Source: Bog-473 sp963788125 | GTDB lineage: Bacteria > Actinomycetota > Acidimicrobiia > Acidimicrobiales > RAAP-2 | Reading direction: 5' to 3' | DNA: 64,000 bases | Assembly: GCA_963788125.1 (NCBI GenBank) | Contig: CAWBFN010000001.1 | Location: 1,302,001-1,366,000, forward strand | In this document: positions 25,926 through 35,451 of the stretch, in pieces | Layout of the letters: every line of letters begins with the position of its first letter | How positions within the stretch are numbered: position 1 is the first letter of the stretch | Program-made: the position numbers and the translations under genes | Notes under the pieces: generated by a model | Told to the model about the DNA's origin: nothing | Seen by the model: the letters and a program-made list of their open reading frames with translations, nothing else | The model's database searches: none

Positions 25926-26222
25926 CGTGGGACCCCCCTCCTCTATGTGCACACTTCCCCATACTAAACAAACCGACTCTCCCGGGACGCTCGCACCACC
26001 AATCGTGTCAGGAGTCACCGAGACGTAATGCGTCCTCGGCGGTCGATTCGATCGTGCGCCTGTAGCGGAGGAGGACGAGACGATATGGTTGCCCGTCAGC
26101 GGGTGGCAGTGCATGGGCGGGTCGGGAGAGTGTGGCTTTCAGGGAGAACCGGCCCTATCGTGGCGGTTTGCGTCCTCTGTCCCCACTGACTGCAGGATGC
26201 TGAACTACTGAACCGAAAGGCG

Positions 26223-27173
26223 ATGCACATGGCACTCATGGACGGAAAGGTCGTGATCGTTACGGGCGCAGGGCACGGAGTCGGGAGGGGACACGCACTC
26301 GACCTCGCACAGGCCGGAGCCCAGGTCGTCGTGAACGACCTGGGCGGAGGTCCCTCCGGAGGCGGAGCTGACTCGAGGGTCGCGGATGAAGTCGTGGCGA
26401 TCATCAAGGAACGAGGAGGTGAAGCGCTCGCCAACTACGATGACGTCTCGGACTTCGAAGCGGCAAAGACCTTGGTCCGCCAGACACTCGATACCTTTGG
26501 GCGCCTTGATTCGCTGGTTCTCAACGCCGGCATTCTCAGGGACAAGATGATCTTCAATATGGACGAGGCGGACTGGGACGCCGTGATTAAGGTCCACCTC
26601 AAAGGTCACTTTGCCCCGGCACGGCACGCCTGCGAGTATTGGCGTCAGCTGAGCAAGGAAATCGGCGGTCCCGTCAACGCCTCGGTGATAACCACCGGTT
26701 CCAGCGTGGGCCTCTTGGGCAACGTGGGCCAGACGAACTACGCCGCGGCCAAGGGGGGGATTGCCATGTTCACAATCGCGCTCGCCCAGGACATGGAGCG
26801 CTACGGGGTTCGATCGAACATGGTGGCACCGAGTGGGAACACTCGCCTGATCTCGACAATGCCGGGGCGCGATGCCACGGTGCTCGAGCCGGAGCAGTAC
26901 GAACAGTGGGACCCCATGAATCCTTGGAACGTCGCTCCCCTCGTCGTCTGGCTGGCGTCGGACCTTTCGTCGCACGTGACGGGCCAGATATTCATGACGT
27001 CGGGTGCAAAAATAGTCCACTTCAACCCGTGGAGTCCCAACGTCGCCGTGACCGTTCCGGGCGGTGACCGGAGGTGGACCGCCGAGGAGATCTCTACGGC
27101 TCTCAATACCTCCGTCTTCAACAGCCGCCACCCCGGACTACGGCAGAGCTTCGAGTCGATACAGAACATGTGA
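26223..27173 (+). CDS. SDR of the multifunctional-enzyme-2 (3-hydroxyacyl-CoA dehydrogenase) type
   Basis: The 316-residue SDR has TGAGHGVGRGHAL near the N-terminus and the long loop VVNDLGGGPSGGGADSRVADEVV typical of MFE-2-like enzymes. It also has LNAGILRDKM, TTGSSVGLLG with the catalytic Ser, and YAAAKGG. Relatives oxidise (R)-3-hydroxyacyl-CoA in beta-oxidation. The C-terminus extends past the usual SDR end by about 50 residues, which in MFE-2 proteins precedes a hydratase or SCP2 domain. Neither is present here. GAAAGGCG precedes the ATG. It is divergent from the SnoaL gene. Confidence 0.86.
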   Translation: MHMALMDGKVVIVTGAGHGVGRGHALDLAQAGAQVVVNDLGGGPSGGGADSRVADEVVAIIKERGGEALANYDDVSDFEAAKTLVRQTLDTFGRLDSLVLNAGILRDKMIFNMDEADWDAVIKVHLKGHFAPARHACEYWRQLSKEIGGPVNASVITTGSSVGLLGNVGQTNYAAAKGGIAMFTIALAQDMERYGVRSNMVAPSGNTRLISTMPGRDATVLEPEQYEQWDPMNPWNVAPLVVWLASDLSSHVTGQIFMTSGAKIVHFNPWSPNVAVTVPGGDRRWTAEEISTALNTSVFNSRHPGLRQSFESIQNM

Positions 27174-27194
27174 GCGGCCTGCCGGCAGATCCTC

Positions 27195-27623
27195 TTACTC
27201 CAATGGTGGTGTCGCGATCACCACAACGCTCATCCGACACCCTTGGTCGTGGGTTGCCCAGCCGTGATCGATGCCCTTGATCACCGCGCCGTCACCGGGA
27301 CCGAGTTGGTGGGCCCCATCGTCCAAGATGAGGTCCACGCTGCCATGGAGAACCACGTCGAAGTCCAGGCTGTCGGTGTGATGCACCGGGGTCGTCACTC
27401 CCGGGGGGAACTCGGTGAACGACCACCGTGCGACACCGGGCGTCGAGGCGACGCCAAGAAGATCGCCGCGGCCTGGAGGACGGGCTGCCGGCGGGCATGA
27501 CTCGCTCGAGGCGACAATCGCAACGGTAATGCCGCCCGATCCGAAGGGATTGGCGGCCGGGTTGGACTCGCCCACCACACACGAATGTCCCTCCTCGTCC
27601 ACACCGGTGATCAGAACGCGCAT
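27195..27623 (-). CDS. Cupin-domain protein
   Basis: The 142-residue protein has one cupin barrel: PPGVTTPVHHTDSLDFDVVLHGSVDLILDDG as motif 1 (His-His ... Asp/Glu) and LGPGDGAVIKGIDHGWATH as motif 2. The metal ligands appear kept. Motif 1 has HHTDSLDFDVV, and this group often detects or modifies small acids. A related but longer cupin is encoded at 51275-51856. The gene is convergent with the SDR at 26223 and divergent from the alpha/beta hydrolase. The substrate is not known. Confidence 0.82.
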   Translation of the reverse strand: MRVLITGVDEEGHSCVVGESNPAANPFGSGGITVAIVASSESCPPAARPPGRGDLLGVASTPGVARWSFTEFPPGVTTPVHHTDSLDFDVVLHGSVDLILDDGAHQLGPGDGAVIKGIDHGWATHDQGCRMSVVVIATPPLE

Positions 27624-27712
27624 GTTTCCTCACATTCGTCGAACGTCATGCCCGACCCTAATGGCCGTGAAGCTGATGCGCTGATCTCGTGGCAGGCATA
27701 GTGTCTGGCAGC

Positions 27713-29521
27713 ATGGCCGTAGAGGCGCTGCGCACCGTTTCGTCCCAACCCTTTGCAGACGACTACGAGCACGTTGTGGCGGTAGCGACGGTGGCGTTAC
27801 ACCCCGACGATCCCGCGAATGCCACCATCGTCGACCTCGACCGTGCCAGGCGCGATCGCGATGGCCTCGTGCGGTTCGAGACGGACGTGGTCCTGCTGCG
27901 GGCGCCGCGACCGGGTGGGCTCATGCATGTCGTCGCCAACCGGGGGCTGGCCAGCGCGCTACCGAATAGTGCCGGCGTAGCCTTGGCAGCGCCGACCGGT
28001 CGCATCGCCACGGGCGATGGATGGCCGCTGCGCCGGGGGCTGTCGGTGTTGTGGGTCGGATGGCAGTGGGACGTCGAACGCCGTCCCGGCACGGTCGGGC
28101 TCGACGCGCCCCAGGCGCTGGACGACTCCGGAACGCCACTGCGCGGCCAGGCCCGACTCGGGTTCCAGCCTGCCGTCGACCAGCCCCGGCGGCGGCTGGC
28201 CGACGAGGTCCTGGCGATCATGGGCCAGTTCCAGGCACTCAGCGTCGCCGATCTCGACGACGTGACGGCCAAGCTCACGGAGCGCGACTGGTTCAACGGC
28301 CCACCCCGCACGATCCCCCGTCACCGGTGGCGCTTCCCGGATCACGAACACGTCGAATTAGACGGAGGCTTTGTCGCGCGACGCCACTACGAGCTCACCT
28401 ACACGACCGACCGCTGCCCTGTCACCGGCACCGGCTTCGCCGCGACACGCGACGTCGTGTCCCACCTTCGTGGGACCTTCACGCACACCCTCGGCTTCGG
28501 GGTGTCGCAGAGCGGCAGGTGGCTGCGCCAGTTCGTGCGCGACACGGGCAACGCGGACGAGAACGGCGGGCCTGTCTTCGACGGCGTTCACTGCCACATC
28601 GCCGGTGGGCGAGTCGGTGAGTTCAACAACCGCTACGGGCAGCCATCGACGATGAACCCTCTCGGCTTTTGCCACCTCCCGCCGTTCTCTCCTGCCGATG
28701 GACTTCTGGACCGCGCTCGCGAGCGCGGGACCCTGCCGAAGATGGTGTTCACCAACACGGCGACGGAGTACTGGCGCGGCGATGCGTCGCTCGGACACCC
28801 CGACCCCGACGATGGCGACTGCCGCTGGTACCTCTACGCCGGGACTCACCACATCGGTCTCATGCCGGGCTACGCCGAAATGGTGCCCGTCCAACTCGAG
28901 GGCAACCTGATCGACACCACCTTTCTCACCCGCGCCCACACGGCCGCCCTTGAAGCCTGGGTACGGGAAGGCGTCGAGCCGCCGCCGTCGAACGTGCCCC
29001 GCGCCGATGACGGCACCGGCATCGGCCGCGAAGAGGCGCTCAGGAAACTGCACTCGGTTCCCTGGCTCCACGGGGTCGCATTGCCCGACGCAGAGGCGCT
29101 GTTGGGGATGCCGCCGATTGACCTCGGACCGGAGGCGCCACGGGGCATCGGCCGCTACCCGGCCGTGGTGCTCGGGCCGCCCAGGCCGTGCCTCGTTTCG
29201 GACCTCGATGACGACGGCAACGAAGTGGCCGGGGTGCGACTCCCGCACGTATCGGTCCCGCTCGACGTCTCGTTCGGCTGGAACCCAGAGCAGCCGAGGC
29301 AGGGAGTCCCCGTGGAGGCATGGAGCCTCCTCGGCGGGCGCGTCGCCCTGCCCGCGGAGCAGATACTGCGCCGCTACGGCGACGTTGACACCTTCCTCGC
29401 CGCTGTCGGGGCTGGTGCGGAGGCGTTGGTCGCGGCGGGGCATCTACTCCCCGAGGACGTGGACGCCGTGGTGGCGGACGCGGAGCGGCGGTGGGCGGCG
29501 GGCCTGGGCACGTCGTCCTAG
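27713..29521 (+). CDS. Alpha/beta hydrolase domain protein (PF20091-type esterase-like)
   Basis: From the ATG at 27713 this is a 602-residue protein. It matches the long family of alpha/beta-hydrolase-like proteins that begin with a strand-rich segment (HVVAVATVALHPDDPANATIVDLDRA). The nucleophile elbow GFGVSQSGRWLR is at about residue 265, and NPLGFCHLPPF follows. A His near GTHHIGLM may belong to the triad. No signal peptide is visible, so it may be cytoplasmic. It plausibly opens an ester or lactone. An in-frame GTG at 27689 would add 8 residues. Confidence 0.82.
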   Translation: MAVEALRTVSSQPFADDYEHVVAVATVALHPDDPANATIVDLDRARRDRDGLVRFETDVVLLRAPRPGGLMHVVANRGLASALPNSAGVALAAPTGRIATGDGWPLRRGLSVLWVGWQWDVERRPGTVGLDAPQALDDSGTPLRGQARLGFQPAVDQPRRRLADEVLAIMGQFQALSVADLDDVTAKLTERDWFNGPPRTIPRHRWRFPDHEHVELDGGFVARRHYELTYTTDRCPVTGTGFAATRDVVSHLRGTFTHTLGFGVSQSGRWLRQFVRDTGNADENGGPVFDGVHCHIAGGRVGEFNNRYGQPSTMNPLGFCHLPPFSPADGLLDRARERGTLPKMVFTNTATEYWRGDASLGHPDPDDGDCRWYLYAGTHHIGLMPGYAEMVPVQLEGNLIDTTFLTRAHTAALEAWVREGVEPPPSNVPRADDGTGIGREEALRKLHSVPWLHGVALPDAEALLGMPPIDLGPEAPRGIGRYPAVVLGPPRPCLVSDLDDDGNEVAGVRLPHVSVPLDVSFGWNPEQPRQGVPVEAWSLLGGRVALPAEQILRRYGDVDTFLAAVGAGAEALVAAGHLLPEDVDAVVADAERRWAAGLGTSS

Positions 29522-29712
29522 CGCCCGACCCCCTGGCCAGCGGTTTCCTGCACGCCGTTTCCCGCTCGTGCAGAGCGACGTAGATCCCGTCTTGACGACG
29601 CAGCACTCCATCTACAACCGCCCAGCGTGGAGCCTGCATCTCGCGGCAGGTAGAGTGAGGGTGCGCCAAGGCTGGGAGGCCGTTGGCGTCGGATCGACGA
29701 GGAGGACCCCGG

Positions 29713-30888
29713 GTGACGATGTTGGCTGAAGGTTTGCGAGTGGTTGATGTCGACTCGCACATGACGGAGCGTCACGACCTGTTCACCGAGCGGGCGCCCA
29801 AAGGGTACGAGGACAAGGTGCCCCATGTCGAGGTGGTCGACGGTCGTGAGATGTGGGTCATCGTCGGCAAGACCTTCGGCAAAGCCGGATCCGGGGGCAC
29901 CATCGACCACGACGGGAACAAGCACCCGTTCCGGGACTCCCAGGGCGGATGGTGGGGTATCGACGACGTGCACCCGGCGGCGTGGGACCCCAAGGAGCGC
30001 CTCCGCTTGATGGACAGCCTCGGCATCGACGCGCAGGTGCTCTACCCGAACTCCATCGGCATCGGTGGCCAGCACCTGCGCAAGTCGATCGACGACCCCA
30101 AGATCCTCCAGCTCTGCGTCCAGCTCTACAACGACGCCATGGCCGAGGTACAGGAAGAGTCCGGCAACCGGCTGCTGCCCATGCCGATCATGCCGGCGTG
30201 GGACATACCGGAATGCGTTCGTGAGGCCCAGCGCTGCGCCGCCATGGGCTACCGGGGTATCAACATGACAGCCGACCCGCAGGACTCGGGGTCGCCCGAC
30301 CTCGGTCACACGGCATGGGACCCGCTCTGGGAGGTCTGCGCAGATCTCAATCTGCCCGTGCACTTCCACATCGGTGCGAGCGATTCGGCGATGGCGTATT
30401 TCGGCACCACGTACTGGCCGAGCCAGGACGACTACGTGAAGCCGGCCATCGGCGGCGCCTCGCTGTTCCAGAACAACTCACGAGTGCTGCTCAACAGCGC
30501 GTACTCGGGGATGTTCGACCGCCACCCGAACCTCAAGATGGTCTCCGTCGAGAGCGGAATCGGCTGGGTGCCGTTCATGCTCGAAGCCATGGACTACGAG
30601 CTCGAGGAGAACGCGCCGGAGTGGTTCCACAAGCTGCAGAAACTCCCCTCGGAGTACTTCCGGGACAACTGGTACGCCACCTTCTGGTTTGAAAAGGGAC
30701 GCGGCGATCTCCAGCATCTCATCGACACGGTGGGCGAGGACAACATCATGTTCGAGACCGATTTCCCGCACCCGACCAGCCTGCACCCCGACCCGCTCGA
30801 GATGGTGCGCGAGAAGATCGCCTCGTTGCGCCCCGAGACGCAGCGGAAAGTGATGGGTAGTAATGCGGACAAGCTCTACCGGCTGTAG
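29713..30888 (+). CDS. Amidohydrolase-family (PF04909-type) hydrolase
   Basis: This 391-residue TIM-barrel hydrolase has VDVDSHMTERHDLF at the start (metal site 1), VHFHIGASD in the middle and ETDFPHPTSLHPDP at the end. The acidic YPNSIGIGGQHLR segment and GIGWVPFMLEAMDYE are also typical. AGGAGG at 29699-29704 sits 8 nt before the GTG at 29713, so I chose that start over the ATG at 29719 and the more distant GTG. It is a paralogue of the genes at 22019 and 39968. It could hydrolyse or decarboxylate a ring-cleavage or lactone product. Confidence 0.9.
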   Translation: MTMLAEGLRVVDVDSHMTERHDLFTERAPKGYEDKVPHVEVVDGREMWVIVGKTFGKAGSGGTIDHDGNKHPFRDSQGGWWGIDDVHPAAWDPKERLRLMDSLGIDAQVLYPNSIGIGGQHLRKSIDDPKILQLCVQLYNDAMAEVQEESGNRLLPMPIMPAWDIPECVREAQRCAAMGYRGINMTADPQDSGSPDLGHTAWDPLWEVCADLNLPVHFHIGASDSAMAYFGTTYWPSQDDYVKPAIGGASLFQNNSRVLLNSAYSGMFDRHPNLKMVSVESGIGWVPFMLEAMDYELEENAPEWFHKLQKLPSEYFRDNWYATFWFEKGRGDLQHLIDTVGEDNIMFETDFPHPTSLHPDPLEMVREKIASLRPETQRKVMGSNADKLYRL

Positions 30889-30945
30889 GCCCGCCAGGGG
30901 CCGTGAGGCCTCGAGCCGGACCAACGTCAACGTCGCACTCATGTC

Positions 30946-31554
30946 ATGACAGGTGCTGATATCGCGATGGTTGTGGGGGCGATCGGCGTGGCCGCGCTGG
31001 TGGCACTCGCGGTGGTGAGCTGGCGTGTTGTTCGCCGGGTCCGTACGCTCCGCGCACGAATTCGCCGGGCCATCCCTGCGACCTTGGAGATCGTTCCAGG
31101 TCCCGTGGCCGCGGCAACGGCGTGGGCCCACCTTCGCAGGGGATGGTTCGGCGCCCGTGTCATTTCGAGTACGGGATCCACGCGCCAAGCGCTCGTGTTG
31201 CGCCGCGAACTCTGGCACCACGTCGACCGGGCGAGCGCGGCTGTATCCCATGCGCAGGCCGCTGACGCGCCGCTGGGCGAGCTGCCGCGCCTGGTTCGCC
31301 AACTGGGAGACCTGGCACGCCAGCTGGATCGTCAACTCGCCTTTCTCACCCCCAGCGTGGCGGGGAACAGTCTGGAAGGGGCGCGTGCAGAGACCGACCA
31401 GATCACTCGGTGTGCCGACGAGATTGCAGACGCAGCTCTGGAGGCACTGCGGTGCATCCCGAACTTCGATTCGGACCACGTGGCCACGGCGATCCAGCGA
31501 GAGGTCCAAGCTCTGCGAGCAGGTTTTGCTCGCCTCAACTCGACGTCGAGGTGA
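30946..31554 (+). CDS. Hypothetical protein with one N-terminal membrane segment
   Basis: The 202-residue protein begins with a hydrophobic stretch of about 20 residues (IAMVVGAIGVAALVALAVV) followed by Arg-rich VRRVRTLRARIRRA, so the N-terminus is a membrane anchor with a basic cytoplasmic side. The rest is helical, with LVRQLGDLARQLDRQLAFLTP and repeated Leu/Arg heptad-like positions, suggesting a coiled coil. No family is recognised. It starts 57 nt after the amidohydrolase on the same strand. Confidence 0.6.
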   Translation: MTGADIAMVVGAIGVAALVALAVVSWRVVRRVRTLRARIRRAIPATLEIVPGPVAAATAWAHLRRGWFGARVISSTGSTRQALVLRRELWHHVDRASAAVSHAQAADAPLGELPRLVRQLGDLARQLDRQLAFLTPSVAGNSLEGARAETDQITRCADEIADAALEALRCIPNFDSDHVATAIQREVQALRAGFARLNSTSR

Positions 31555-31623
31555 CGCCGAGAGAAGCATGTCCGGATCCCACCCGGTAGGAATCTTCGTC
31601 GTCAGCGAACCAGCAGTCGCTCC

Positions 31624-33276
31624 TCAGGAGATTTCGGGCTGCATCCCGGGACGCTGCTCGAGCAGGTCGAGCTGGACTTCGTCACGCCGGATGGGGGTGC
31701 CGTTGACCAGCACATGGCGGACGCCGGTCGGTTCCTCGGCGGTCAATCGCTCGCCGTCTGCGGGGAAATCACGCACTCTCCTCGTGGGCCCGGGCGCGAC
31801 GGTCGCGGGGTCGAACACACACAGATCCGCCCAGTAGCCCTCCCGGAGGTAGCCCCGCCGTGCGAACCCGAACATATCGGCCGGCTCACCGCTGAGTTTG
31901 CGTATGGCACGCTCGAGCGGCATGATTTCACGGTCGCGTACCCAGTTGCCGAGGAGGTCTGTGGCGATCGGCGCGTCGCACAGTTGGCCGACGTGAGCAC
32001 CGGCGTCGGAGAGGCCGAGGGCCGACCGCTCGTGGGTGAGTAGTCGACTCACGCTCACTGGCTCGTCGTTGGCGATGTGGATGCGGAACCTCGTTGCGAG
32101 GTCGTCCCGGAGAGCAACCTCACAGATGACGTCAAGCGGACCACAACCGCGCTCTCGGGCGAGCTCATCGACCCGCCGACCTTCCAGCTCGGGGAACCGA
32201 TCGGACTCGGAGATCTCGCACGTTTCCCAACGCGGTTTCATGGGAACCCCTTCCAGGTCGGCAGCGGCCCGCACCCGCCAGGCGGGGTCGCGGTAGGCCG
32301 CCAAGCGGGCCTCACGACTCTGCTCGATGAGTTCCCCGAAGACCTTGCTCACATTGAGACTGAAGGGGCTGGCCATCGTGAACTGCATGGCGAGTGGGCG
32401 GGGGGTTACCTGCGGCCAGACTTGGAGCCCGCGTGCCACCGCCTCGTCGTGTAGGTCGAGCTGCGGCTGGTGGCGTCCGTCAGCCAGAGCGAACAGTGGA
32501 TAGGTGAACGGCCGGCCGACGCGGGGCTGCAGGTCGTACATGTCGGCATAGGTGCACTGCTCCCCCGCCGTGGCGAGTACGACGCCCTTACCCGTCTCAC
32601 CGGCAGCGAAGAACAGTGCCTCTACCTCATCCTTCTGCGCGAAGCGGCTCGGGACCGGTTTCCCGTCCATGCCACGGTGGGTGTACGCGAAGCTGGTGGA
32701 GAGTCCCGCCGCCCCCGCATCGATTGCTTCCACCACGATGTGGCACATCCGGTCGATCTCGCCGGGCGTGGCGCTCCGCTCGTAGGCCGCGTCACCCATC
32801 ACGTAGAGTCGTAGGGCGCTGTGACCGACATAGCAAGTGAAGTTGAGTACGGTGCCGCGGCGACGAACCAGTTGCATGTATTCGGGGTGGGTCTGGAAGT
32901 CCCAGACAATGCCCGCCGTCAGCGACGCCGCATCCATGTCCTCCACGTTCTCGAGCGTGCGCACGATCACGTCGTGGTGCTCCGGCCGGGTGGGGGCGAT
33001 CGTGAACCCGCAGTTGCCGGCGACCACCGTGGTGACGCCGTGGTATGAGGAGGGCCGCAAGGCCGGATCCCAGAAGACCTGTGCGTCATAGTGGGTGTGG
33101 ATATCGATAAAGCCCGGCGCAACGGCGCAACCCGAGGCGTCCAACTCCCGCTCAGCACGCAGGTTCGGCCCGATTTCCCGGATCACGCCGCCTACGATGG
33201 CAACGTCGGCGACGCGACCGGGCGAGCCGCTTCCGTCGTACACCGTCCCCCCGCGGATAACGAGTTCGCTCGTCAC
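31624..33276 (-). CDS. N-acyl-D-amino-acid deacylase / D-aminoacylase-family amidohydrolase
   Basis: The 550-residue protein has the composite-domain urease-like amidohydrolase fold: LVIRGGTVYDGSGSPG, then the metal site APGFIDIHTHYDAQVFWDP and VVAGNCGFTIAPTRPEH, and near the end SDAGAHVGQLCDAPIATDLLGNWVRD with GYLREGYWADLCVFDP. Family members cleave N-acyl groups from D-amino acids, with relatives acting on other amides. GAGGGAGG lies 6 nt before the GTG at 33276. The upstream SDR stops 1 nt before that GTG, so the two are translationally coupled. Confidence 0.88.
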   Translation of the reverse strand: MTSELVIRGGTVYDGSGSPGRVADVAIVGGVIREIGPNLRAERELDASGCAVAPGFIDIHTHYDAQVFWDPALRPSSYHGVTTVVAGNCGFTIAPTRPEHHDVIVRTLENVEDMDAASLTAGIVWDFQTHPEYMQLVRRRGTVLNFTCYVGHSALRLYVMGDAAYERSATPGEIDRMCHIVVEAIDAGAAGLSTSFAYTHRGMDGKPVPSRFAQKDEVEALFFAAGETGKGVVLATAGEQCTYADMYDLQPRVGRPFTYPLFALADGRHQPQLDLHDEAVARGLQVWPQVTPRPLAMQFTMASPFSLNVSKVFGELIEQSREARLAAYRDPAWRVRAAADLEGVPMKPRWETCEISESDRFPELEGRRVDELARERGCGPLDVICEVALRDDLATRFRIHIANDEPVSVSRLLTHERSALGLSDAGAHVGQLCDAPIATDLLGNWVRDREIMPLERAIRKLSGEPADMFGFARRGYLREGYWADLCVFDPATVAPGPTRRVRDFPADGERLTAEEPTGVRHVLVNGTPIRRDEVQLDLLEQRPGMQPEIS

Positions 33277-33277
33277 C

Positions 33278-34060
33278 TCAACCTCCCTCAACCCCCGTGG
33301 TGAGCAATTTGGGCGGGTTGACCGGTGGCCCGGCCGCGGTCCCACCGTCCACCGGCACCACAATTCCCGTAATCTGCGCCGATCGCTCGCTGGCCAAGAA
33401 GAGGACGGCGTTGGCGACGTCCTGCGGCTCGCCGTGGCGCTGTAGCGGCTGGGTGAGCCGGATCACCGAATCGATGTCGTAGTTCGTGATGCCCGTCGGG
33501 ATGTGGCCGGGAGCGATGCAGTTCACGCGAATACCGTACTCCGCCAGATCGATCGCTATCGACCGGCTGAAGTGAATGACCGCCGCCTTGGAGGTGCGGT
33601 AGGTGGCGGGGAAGGCGCCGCCGGTAATGGCGCCGATGGACGACGTGTTGATGATCGAACCACCGCCGTTCTTCGCCATGTGCCGACCCGCACGCTGACT
33701 CCCGATCATGACCCCGAACAGGTTCACCGCCATCACACGGTCGAAGTCCGAGAAGTCGTCCTGCAAGAAACGATGGAAAGAGCTGGGTATGCCGGCGTTG
33801 TTGAACATGACGTGGAGCCCTCCGAAATGTCCGACGGCCGATTCGACCAGCTCCTGAATCTGATCGGGATCCGCGACGTCCGTCGGCTTGAAGAGAGCTG
33901 CGTCGCCAAGGGTCGAGGCCAGCTCCTCGCCCCGCTCGACATCCACGTCCCCGATGACCACCCGGGCACCCTCCTCCACGAACAGCGCGGCGGTGGCTCG
34001 CCCGATGCCACTGGCGCCCCCGGTGACGATCGCGACCTTCCCTGAGAGCTCCTGACCCAC
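33278..34060 (-). CDS. Short-chain dehydrogenase/reductase
   Basis: This 260-residue classical SDR has TGGASGIGRA, DVADPDQIQELVESAVGHFGGLHVMFNNAGI, a catalytic Ser in NTSSIGA, and YRTSKAA. The GTG at 34060 was chosen because AAAGGAG lies 9 nt upstream, giving a first strand that begins at once. Longer starts add residues without structure. It is the first gene of a two-gene minus-strand operon with the D-aminoacylase-like gene. A palindrome at 34129-34145 lies between it and the divergent epoxide hydrolase gene. Confidence 0.88.
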   Translation of the reverse strand: MGQELSGKVAIVTGGASGIGRATAALFVEEGARVVIGDVDVERGEELASTLGDAALFKPTDVADPDQIQELVESAVGHFGGLHVMFNNAGIPSSFHRFLQDDFSDFDRVMAVNLFGVMIGSQRAGRHMAKNGGGSIINTSSIGAITGGAFPATYRTSKAAVIHFSRSIAIDLAEYGIRVNCIAPGHIPTGITNYDIDSVIRLTQPLQRHGEPQDVANAVLFLASERSAQITGIVVPVDGGTAAGPPVNPPKLLTTGVEGG

Positions 34061-34128
34061 TTTCAAAGGCTCCTTTCGACCGCTGTTCGACTCGGTGGGA
34101 TCGGTCGACCCTCCATCACGAACCCTCC

Positions 34129-34145
34129 GGGGCAGTATCTGCCCC
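34129..34145. promoter_or_regulatory. 17-bp perfect palindrome in the divergent region before the epoxide hydrolase gene
   Basis: GGGGCAG at 34129-34135 and CTGCCCC at 34139-34145 are exact inverted repeats around TAT. The site lies 69 nt upstream of the SDR start on one side and 95 nt upstream of the epoxide hydrolase start on the other. That position suits a shared operator. No regulator gene is adjacent, so the binding protein is unknown. It might alternatively be a hairpin. Confidence 0.5.
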
Positions 34146-34239
34146 CGTTGCGCTCGAACGGCCTGGACCCTACACTCCGCTAGATCGATCATCCAGCAGG
34201 AGCAGCACGTCTTGGAACGACCTCCGCAAGGAAGCCGGC

Positions 34240-35400
34240 GTGGGAGCGATGAGTGAGGCAATAGACACCTTCACGGTCAGCGTGGAGGACTCCGTTCTCG
34301 AGGATCTCCACGGGCGTCTGGCGCGCACCCGTTTCCCGGATCAGATCGAGGGCACCGGCTGGGAGTACGGGATTCCCATCGACTACCTGCGCCAGATGGT
34401 TGGTTACTGGCGCGACACGTACGAGTGGCGCCGGCAAGAGGCTCGACTGAACGAGTTCCCCCATTTCCGCACCACGATTGATGGACAGTCGATCCATTTC
34501 ATCCATGCGCGATCAGTCCATGAGGACGCATTTCCACTGCTCATCACGCACGGCTGGCCAGGTTCGGTCCTCGAGTTCCTCGACGTGATCCCGCGCCTCA
34601 CGAATCCGGAGGCGCATGGTGGCCGAGCCTCTGACGCCTTTCACGTCATCGCGCCCTCACTGCCCGGGTACGGGTTTTCCGATCCTCCTCGAACTCCTGG
34701 CTGGGATGTCCGGCGCATCGCGCAGGCCTTCGCCGTCCTCATGGGTCGTCTGGGCTACCCGCGCTACGGCGCGCAAGGCGGCGACTGGGGCGCCCAGGTG
34801 ACGACCCGGATCGGCGTGCTGGACTCCGGGCACTGCGCTGCCATTCACCTCAACATGCCGCTCGGATCACCTCCGAAGAGCCCCGGTCCGCTCACCGAGG
34901 ACGAGAGAGCGGATCTGGCCGCGATGGACCAGTTCCGCCGCGAGGAGTCCGGGTACGCTTCCGTGCAGGGAACCAAGCCCCAGACGTTGGGCGTTTCGCT
35001 CAACGACTCCCCCGCCGGCCTCCTCGCGTGGATCGTGGAGAAGTTTCGCACGTGGAGCGATTGCGACGGCCACCCGGAGAACTGCTTCAGTAAAGATCAG
35101 CTCATTACCAATGTGATGCTGTACTGGGTGACGCAGACCAGTTCGTCCTCGGCCCGGCTGTACTGGGAGACGACGCACAGCAATGTGCTCACGGAGGACC
35201 TGCCCTTCATCGGCGTACCCACCGGAGTGGCTCGTTACCCCAAGGAGGTCCTGCGCTGGCCTCGCTCCTGGGTCGAGCGCCAGTACAACGTCACCCATTG
35301 GACCGTCATGCCCCGCGGCGGCCATTTCGCCGCTATGGAGCAACCCGCCCTGTTCACCAGCGATCTGCGAGACTTCTTTCGAACCGTGCGCCAGGGGTAG
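34240..35400 (+). CDS. Epoxide hydrolase (EHN-type alpha/beta hydrolase)
   Basis: The 386-residue protein has an N-terminal EHN segment (EDLHGRLARTRFPDQ, GIPIDYLRQMVGYW), the oxyanion-hole motif HGWPGS near residue 104, the nucleophile Asp in GGDWGAQV, and GGHFAAMEQP with the catalytic His. It hydrolyses an epoxide to a diol in the cytoplasm. The GTG at 34240 has AAGGAA upstream, and an ATG at 34249 is the alternative. It starts a plus-strand run of eight genes through 42389, with a palindrome at 34129-34145 in front. Confidence 0.9.
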   Translation: MGAMSEAIDTFTVSVEDSVLEDLHGRLARTRFPDQIEGTGWEYGIPIDYLRQMVGYWRDTYEWRRQEARLNEFPHFRTTIDGQSIHFIHARSVHEDAFPLLITHGWPGSVLEFLDVIPRLTNPEAHGGRASDAFHVIAPSLPGYGFSDPPRTPGWDVRRIAQAFAVLMGRLGYPRYGAQGGDWGAQVTTRIGVLDSGHCAAIHLNMPLGSPPKSPGPLTEDERADLAAMDQFRREESGYASVQGTKPQTLGVSLNDSPAGLLAWIVEKFRTWSDCDGHPENCFSKDQLITNVMLYWVTQTSSSSARLYWETTHSNVLTEDLPFIGVPTGVARYPKEVLRWPRSWVERQYNVTHWTVMPRGGHFAAMEQPALFTSDLRDFFRTVRQG

Positions 35401-35451
35401 TCCATCGGCCGATGATCCAATCTCGAGGCACACACGCAAAGGAGGAGCGGC

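Noticed and set aside
29592..29618. TTGACG/TACAAC promoter upstream of the 29713 amidohydrolase
   Set aside because: The spacer is only 15 nt and the -10 is poor, so it is not listed as a feature.
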